Shown in pieces: positions 60,125 through 64,000 of a stretch of DNA of 64,000 nucleotides. Within the stretch, counting starts at the first letter, position 1; each line of letters begins with the position of its first letter. Made by a program: the position numbers and the translations under genes. Location of the stretch: contig NC_061510.1 in the NCBI RefSeq assembly GCF_022539505.1, positions 281,602,715-281,666,714 on the forward strand. Direction: 5' to 3'. The notes beneath the pieces were generated by a model that saw only the letters and a list, made by a program, of their open reading frames with translations, did not search any database and was not told the origin of the DNA. The DNA is from Lolium rigidum. Its lineage: Eukaryota; Streptophyta; Magnoliopsida; Poales; Poaceae.

Positions 60125-60370
60125 AATTTTTCTAAAGTTAATGTGGTAAAATGGGAAATAGCTACACCAACGGCTCACGGCGGAGAGGCTGTGCCGACGG
60201 CTGAAACTATGCCGAAGGTTGCCGTCGGCATAGGCCTTCCTGTGCCGATGGCTTTCCTATGCCGATGGCTTGCCTGCTGGCCTGGCCGGAACGGCCCTGT
60301 GCCAACGGCCCCGACATTTAGCCATCGGCATAGAGGATGGCCGTCGGCACTTTGTGTGTTTCATGTAGTG
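60125..60370. mobile_element. Right end of a second CACTA element
   Basis: The terminus gtgtttcatgtagtg ends at 60370; on the other strand it begins CACTACATGAAACAC, a CACTA terminus. Inward are about nine copies of tgccgacggc / gccgtcggca variants (60165-60360), a subterminal repeat unlike that of the first CACTA. LINE H and everything nested in it therefore appear to lie inside this element. The left end was not found. Confidence 0.75.
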
Positions 60371-60689
60371 ATACGCGCGTGTAAATGTTTCCCTGTATTT
60401 TTACTTCGTTATCAGTTGTTACATTTCCCCTGATTGCGGAACAGATGAAATGTAAAAGGAACACCCCCATCAAACGATAAGAATGGCAATCTTTCCCAGT
60501 ATTTTTACTTCGTTATTAGTTGTAAGTATGTCACTTACAAAGGCGGCTAATTTGGTAAACTTTCTTTGGCAATAAAAGAGTAAACTTTGTTGTCAAAATA
60601 CATATAGAAGACAATTATCATCATTTCATAAATACAAGCGTTTGGCTTACAATTAGTCATCTAGCCTGGCTTATCTTGTCTCTTGAGAG
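60371..60689. other. Single-copy-looking spacer
   Basis: AT-rich, no gene seen. It ends with the left TSD copy of retroposon J (60673-60689). Confidence 0.5.
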
Positions 60690-62057
60690 CGGCGGCTAGG
60701 GCTCGCCAACCTCGCCAACCTCGGGTCGTCCCCCTCCTGGGCGAACTGGGGTGGAAAACCCTAGCCGCCGCCGTCCTCCCCTCCTCCTCCCGCCCTCCTC
60801 GTCGTCCCCGGAGGTCATCGCCGGTGAAGCCGGGCGCGGATGGTAATGGGGGCGGCGGGGCTCCTCGCGTGATCTCTCCGTGCGGCGGAAGGAGGCTAGC
60901 CTCTGCACAGGGGGGTTGGCCCCGGACCGTGGAGGGTGGTGGCGGCGCGGCCCCTCGCCGGGCGGCCGGTGCTGGTGGCGGCGGCATGGCCTTGATCTGG
61001 GGGCGCGGCTCTCCTCTTCCTCGCCGCGGCCTTCGGGCGGGCGGTGTAGCAAACCCGGAACCTGGCGGTGCGATCCTCTCCTTCCGTCCTAGCCTCGGCA
61101 TCGCCGGGCCAGCAGTGATGGAGACGTATCTCGCACTGCTCCTCCTCAAGGTTTGGGACCACGGCACCAAGGGCGGCGGCCCTGGATGGCGGTGACGCCG
61201 TCGACCTGGTGGCAGGTGGCGGGCGTCTGGTGCCACTGACCGTGGCACCGCGGTGGTCGTCTTCTCTCTCGCCGGAGGAGATCGACTAGTTGTGTGGCTA
61301 GCCAGGGCGGATCTCGCGATCCGTCGCCTAGCCCCCGATGGCGAGGCGCAGCTGCCGGTGAAAGCCGGCCGGACTTCGGTCATGGCGGATGGTGGCGGCG
61401 TGCTTCGTCGTTACCTAGTTGAAGGCATTGTCTCTGCAGCCTGCGTTTCTTCGCCTGGGCTGCTCCGGGGGAAATCCTAGACCGGGGTCTCCCGGATCGG
61501 ACGATGCGGCGTGCAACGCCGTTCTCCCTGTTGGGGGCATCGTTTTTGGAGCAGACAACGGATGGCGGTGGTGCTGAGGTGGAGCGGCGTGCTTTCGCTG
61601 TGTCGGCGTCGTCGAGTCGCCGCGACATGGTGCAGTGGTGTCTCGGGACGGATGCAGGGTGATGGACTCGCGCAGGATGGTGGAGTCGTCTGGCGCCGTG
61701 GCGGCATCGATGGCAGGCCTGACATGGTCAATGCGTTGATCTCTCTTGAAGATGGAGTCGAGGAAGACGGCGGTAGCAACTTCTATGGCGTAGGCGTAGG
61801 CGTTGGCGTATGCTGGGAGTCTGCTTGACTGGATGTGCTTCTCACCTGCTATTGGGTGGCCTGTGAAGGCATTTGGTTTTTGGTTGATGTGTGTTGGTGA
61901 ATTGTCACCACCTTCATCCTCAGTATGTTTAGCGAGGTGGCTTCAGTTTGATCTTTTGTATTGCTCTTGTAAGGTGTTGTGAATAATCTAATAAAAAGCC
62001 ATGTGCATCCTTTGGATGCAGAAGCATGGCGATATTTTCCCCATTTCGAAAAAAAAA
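60690..62057 (+). mobile_element. L1-derived non-autonomous retroposon J
   Basis: Flanked by a 17-bp TSD, atcttgtctcttga(g/a)ag, at 60673-60689 and 62058-62074. The 5' end (cggcggctagggctcgcc) and GC-rich first 800 bp resemble the 5' region of grass L1-type LINEs. The 3' end (aataaaaagcc, then the hairpin gcatcctttggatgc, then ttttccccatttcg and poly-A) is the usual grass L1 tail. The 1.37 kb between contains no endonuclease or RT motif. Frames over 60683-61195, 60661-61383 and 61511-61828 are present on both strands and look compositional. It was mobilised by target-primed reverse transcription, probably with L1 enzymes. Confidence 0.75.
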
Positions 62058-62074
62058 ATCTTGTCTCTTGAAAG

Positions 62075-64000
62075 AAACAAGAATTTTGCGTTTATCCTGG
62101 TAGCAGGGTCGATTTTTTTTTTTTTGTGGCGAAACAGGGTTGATCTTTTCTAACGTCTATCTTCATTCAAAAATACACAGCGGTCAGCGGGTAGGGGGTT
62201 AGTGTTAGCATGTCCGTGTGTGCCGAAAATTTGCGTTTCCATGACTCAGAAAAGGAAAAGGCTTTGTTTCCTCCGGAGGCTGGAACGCGCTGTGCCTCCG
62301 GGTCGACCGACAAACACGTGTCTAGGAAAACTGCTCCCGCACACCACGTAATGGGTGGTCCCACGTACCGCCCCTTATCTTCTTGAGTAATGCTACATCT
62401 ACGGATATTTTCTACGGAAATCAGCTTACGGAAACACATGGTAATCAGCCGGAGGGGTCACGCGCCTAAAATCAAGAAGGGCTAGCGAAGTACACCAATC
62501 AATTTTCTCCACGTCTGTCCGTAAGGGTCTTCCGTAAGCAGGACTAGGACAATGCCCGCGCGTTGCTGCGGAAGCGTAAAAATATCCTTTGTTGGTGGTG
62601 TCGAGAAGATCGACACGTCATCAGAAGATCCGCTAGTTCAGCTCTTTTCCCAGTATCATGGTGTGGAATCTCTCCCCGAGGTTCCTTGTTAGTGGTGTCG
62701 TCTGTAAAAACGACCCGGAAAAACCTCTTATATTAAATTTTATTTGCGGCTCTTTTTCCATGTCGTTCCGAAATTATCAGCATCATGCATATTTTTTACC
62801 ACAAAATTATTTTATTGAAACATTAGTTTGGTTGCCAAATTTACTTCTCTCTTTTATCCTCAAATTAAAACTATAGTTTTCTAATATTTTGTGGTCCAAA
62901 AACTATTTTTAAAATGACTTTAAAGCAATCAGAAAATAAAAACAAGAATTTTTTTGGAAAAAAAAGAGGAGAAGACTCCCATGCGGCCAGGCGAACCCAG
63001 CCCAAACAAGCACACCTGGCCGAACCCTAAAAAGCCAGCGATGCTCTGGCGGCTCACATTGTTCATTACTCTCAATTCCAGTTGGATGCTATGCCAGATA
63101 ATTCTTTCCTTGTTATTCTTGGAGGTGGCTTGCTGATTCTAGAAATCTGATGTATATAAACCGGTGGAGAAAGGTATAATGTAGCGATGTGGGACTATCT
63201 AACACGGCAAGATCCAAGGTATTATTTGTACGTGACGGATTTCATGAGAACGAATTTGCACGGCCCATTGAATTAATGTGAACCAGGCCACCAACGCATC
63301 CACACATGATTCGGCTTTTGTCTCATCGAGCGGAAGAAGTGTGAGAAAACTAATTTATTTTTCGGCATATATTGTCCTTCACATTGCAGTGGGATACCAA
63401 ATTTCAGCTAGGCTGTATATAGACATCACACAGATCTGAATTGCAAATAAATAGGCTACCAGCTGCAGCAGCATTGCAAATGAAATCCTTTTTCTTCTCT
63501 CTGCCGCCGACTTGACTGTACCTAAGCAGGTGAGCTGAAGATCCCGTTTCTTCTCTGACAGTACGAAATCAGTTGGTCAGTCAGTCCGTGTATTATCAAA
63601 CTTGGGAGGGAATGCATACGCGAGTTCACGCCGCTCGGTGTCCGTAGTTTCTCATACAGTATCAATCAATTGATTGATTCTCCCGCGGAAAAAAATCAGG
63701 AAGTACCTACCAAAGACAAACGATCCGCATCAATTTAGGCAGGCTCGAGCCTTGCTCGTCCCTCCACCGTGCACCTCCCGCTTCATCGTCGCTCCGTCAG
63801 GTCCCTTCCCACCATCGCGGCCGCAGGCGAATCCTCCAGATGTTTGCCGGACGCGCAAGCCAAGGCACTGGTCGTGTACCCCGACGGGCACATGTCCACC
63901 ACGGGGCGGCACATCGACTACGGCGGGCGATGGGCGGCCGGGTGTTGTCGAACTTTTTTTCTGTTGTACGAAGGCGCACTCCGCAGCGGCGGATGCCTGA
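62075..64000. other. Region without supported gene, possibly upstream of a host gene
   Basis: Contains a stretch near 62393-62545 with gagtaatgctacatctacgg and repeated tacggaa / ttccgtaa motifs, resembling grass MITE or Mutator-derived ends but without a matching right end. A TATA-like tatataaac occurs at 63153-63161. GC rises after 63720, and one frame there (63830-64000) reads ALVVYPDGHMSTTGRH, which I do not recognise. No start, splice or stop structure allows a gene call before the window ends. Confidence 0.3.

Noticed and set aside
60661..61828. Frames up to 240 codons near the right side, which might look like a host gene
   Set aside because: They lie within retroposon J between its TSDs, overlap on both strands and have Arg/Pro-rich compositional translations.
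63674..64000. 108-codon frame ending exactly at the window edge
   Set aside because: Pro/Arg-rich, no recognised domain, no splice context; cannot be supported.

Overview
This is a eukaryotic, plant nuclear window from a grass genome. It has no operons or bacterial-style genes. Protein and repeat types (Ty3/gypsy elements primed by tRNA-Asp or tRNA-Met, CACTA ends with ggcccggtttgta-type subterminal repeats, an RTE-type LINE ending in gttgttg) suggest Pooideae, most likely Triticeae (wheat/barley/rye relatives). That assignment is by recognition, not by a search. No intact host gene was found.

Almost everything is one nest of transposable elements, which can be unpacked from target-site duplications (TSDs). 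Left block: a CACTA transposon (1-6528, left end outside the window) sits in the 3' internal part of a plus-strand gypsy element 'B' (6529-16728). B's 3' LTR is split by a complete minus-strand gag-protease element 'A' (8555-16687, TSD cccaa). B itself is inserted in the gag gene of minus-strand gypsy element 'C' (16729 to about 19880).

Central block: an RTE-type LINE 'H' (20458-60109, 15-bp TSD taataatttagttat) is split by gypsy 'D' (21116-57567, TSD gttta/gttaa). D is split by the autonomous-type gypsy 'E' of the Tat lineage (24621-54191, TSD gagcg). E is split in its gag start by the long-LTR gypsy 'F' (25124-41600, TSD actgg). F's 5' LTR is split by a Mutator-like element 'G' (27798-32759, 9-bp TSD tttaaatta) carrying a decayed gene fragment with an XS-type zinc-finger signature. 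The LINE lies in, or next to, a second CACTA element whose right end is at 60370.

Right block: 60371-64000 is mostly single-copy-looking DNA with one short L1-derived retroposon 'J' (60690-62057, 17-bp TSD atcttgtctcttgarag).

Only E keeps protease, RT, RNase H and integrase domains. A, D and F show gag (and sometimes protease) but no pol, so they would need helper enzymes in trans. E also carries a multi-exon gene in antisense between pol and its 3' LTR, with its own TATA box. All coding regions show stops or frameshifts. Many stops fit C-to-T change, and several indels share a CAG-to-CGAG pattern that may be a sequencing or polishing artefact.
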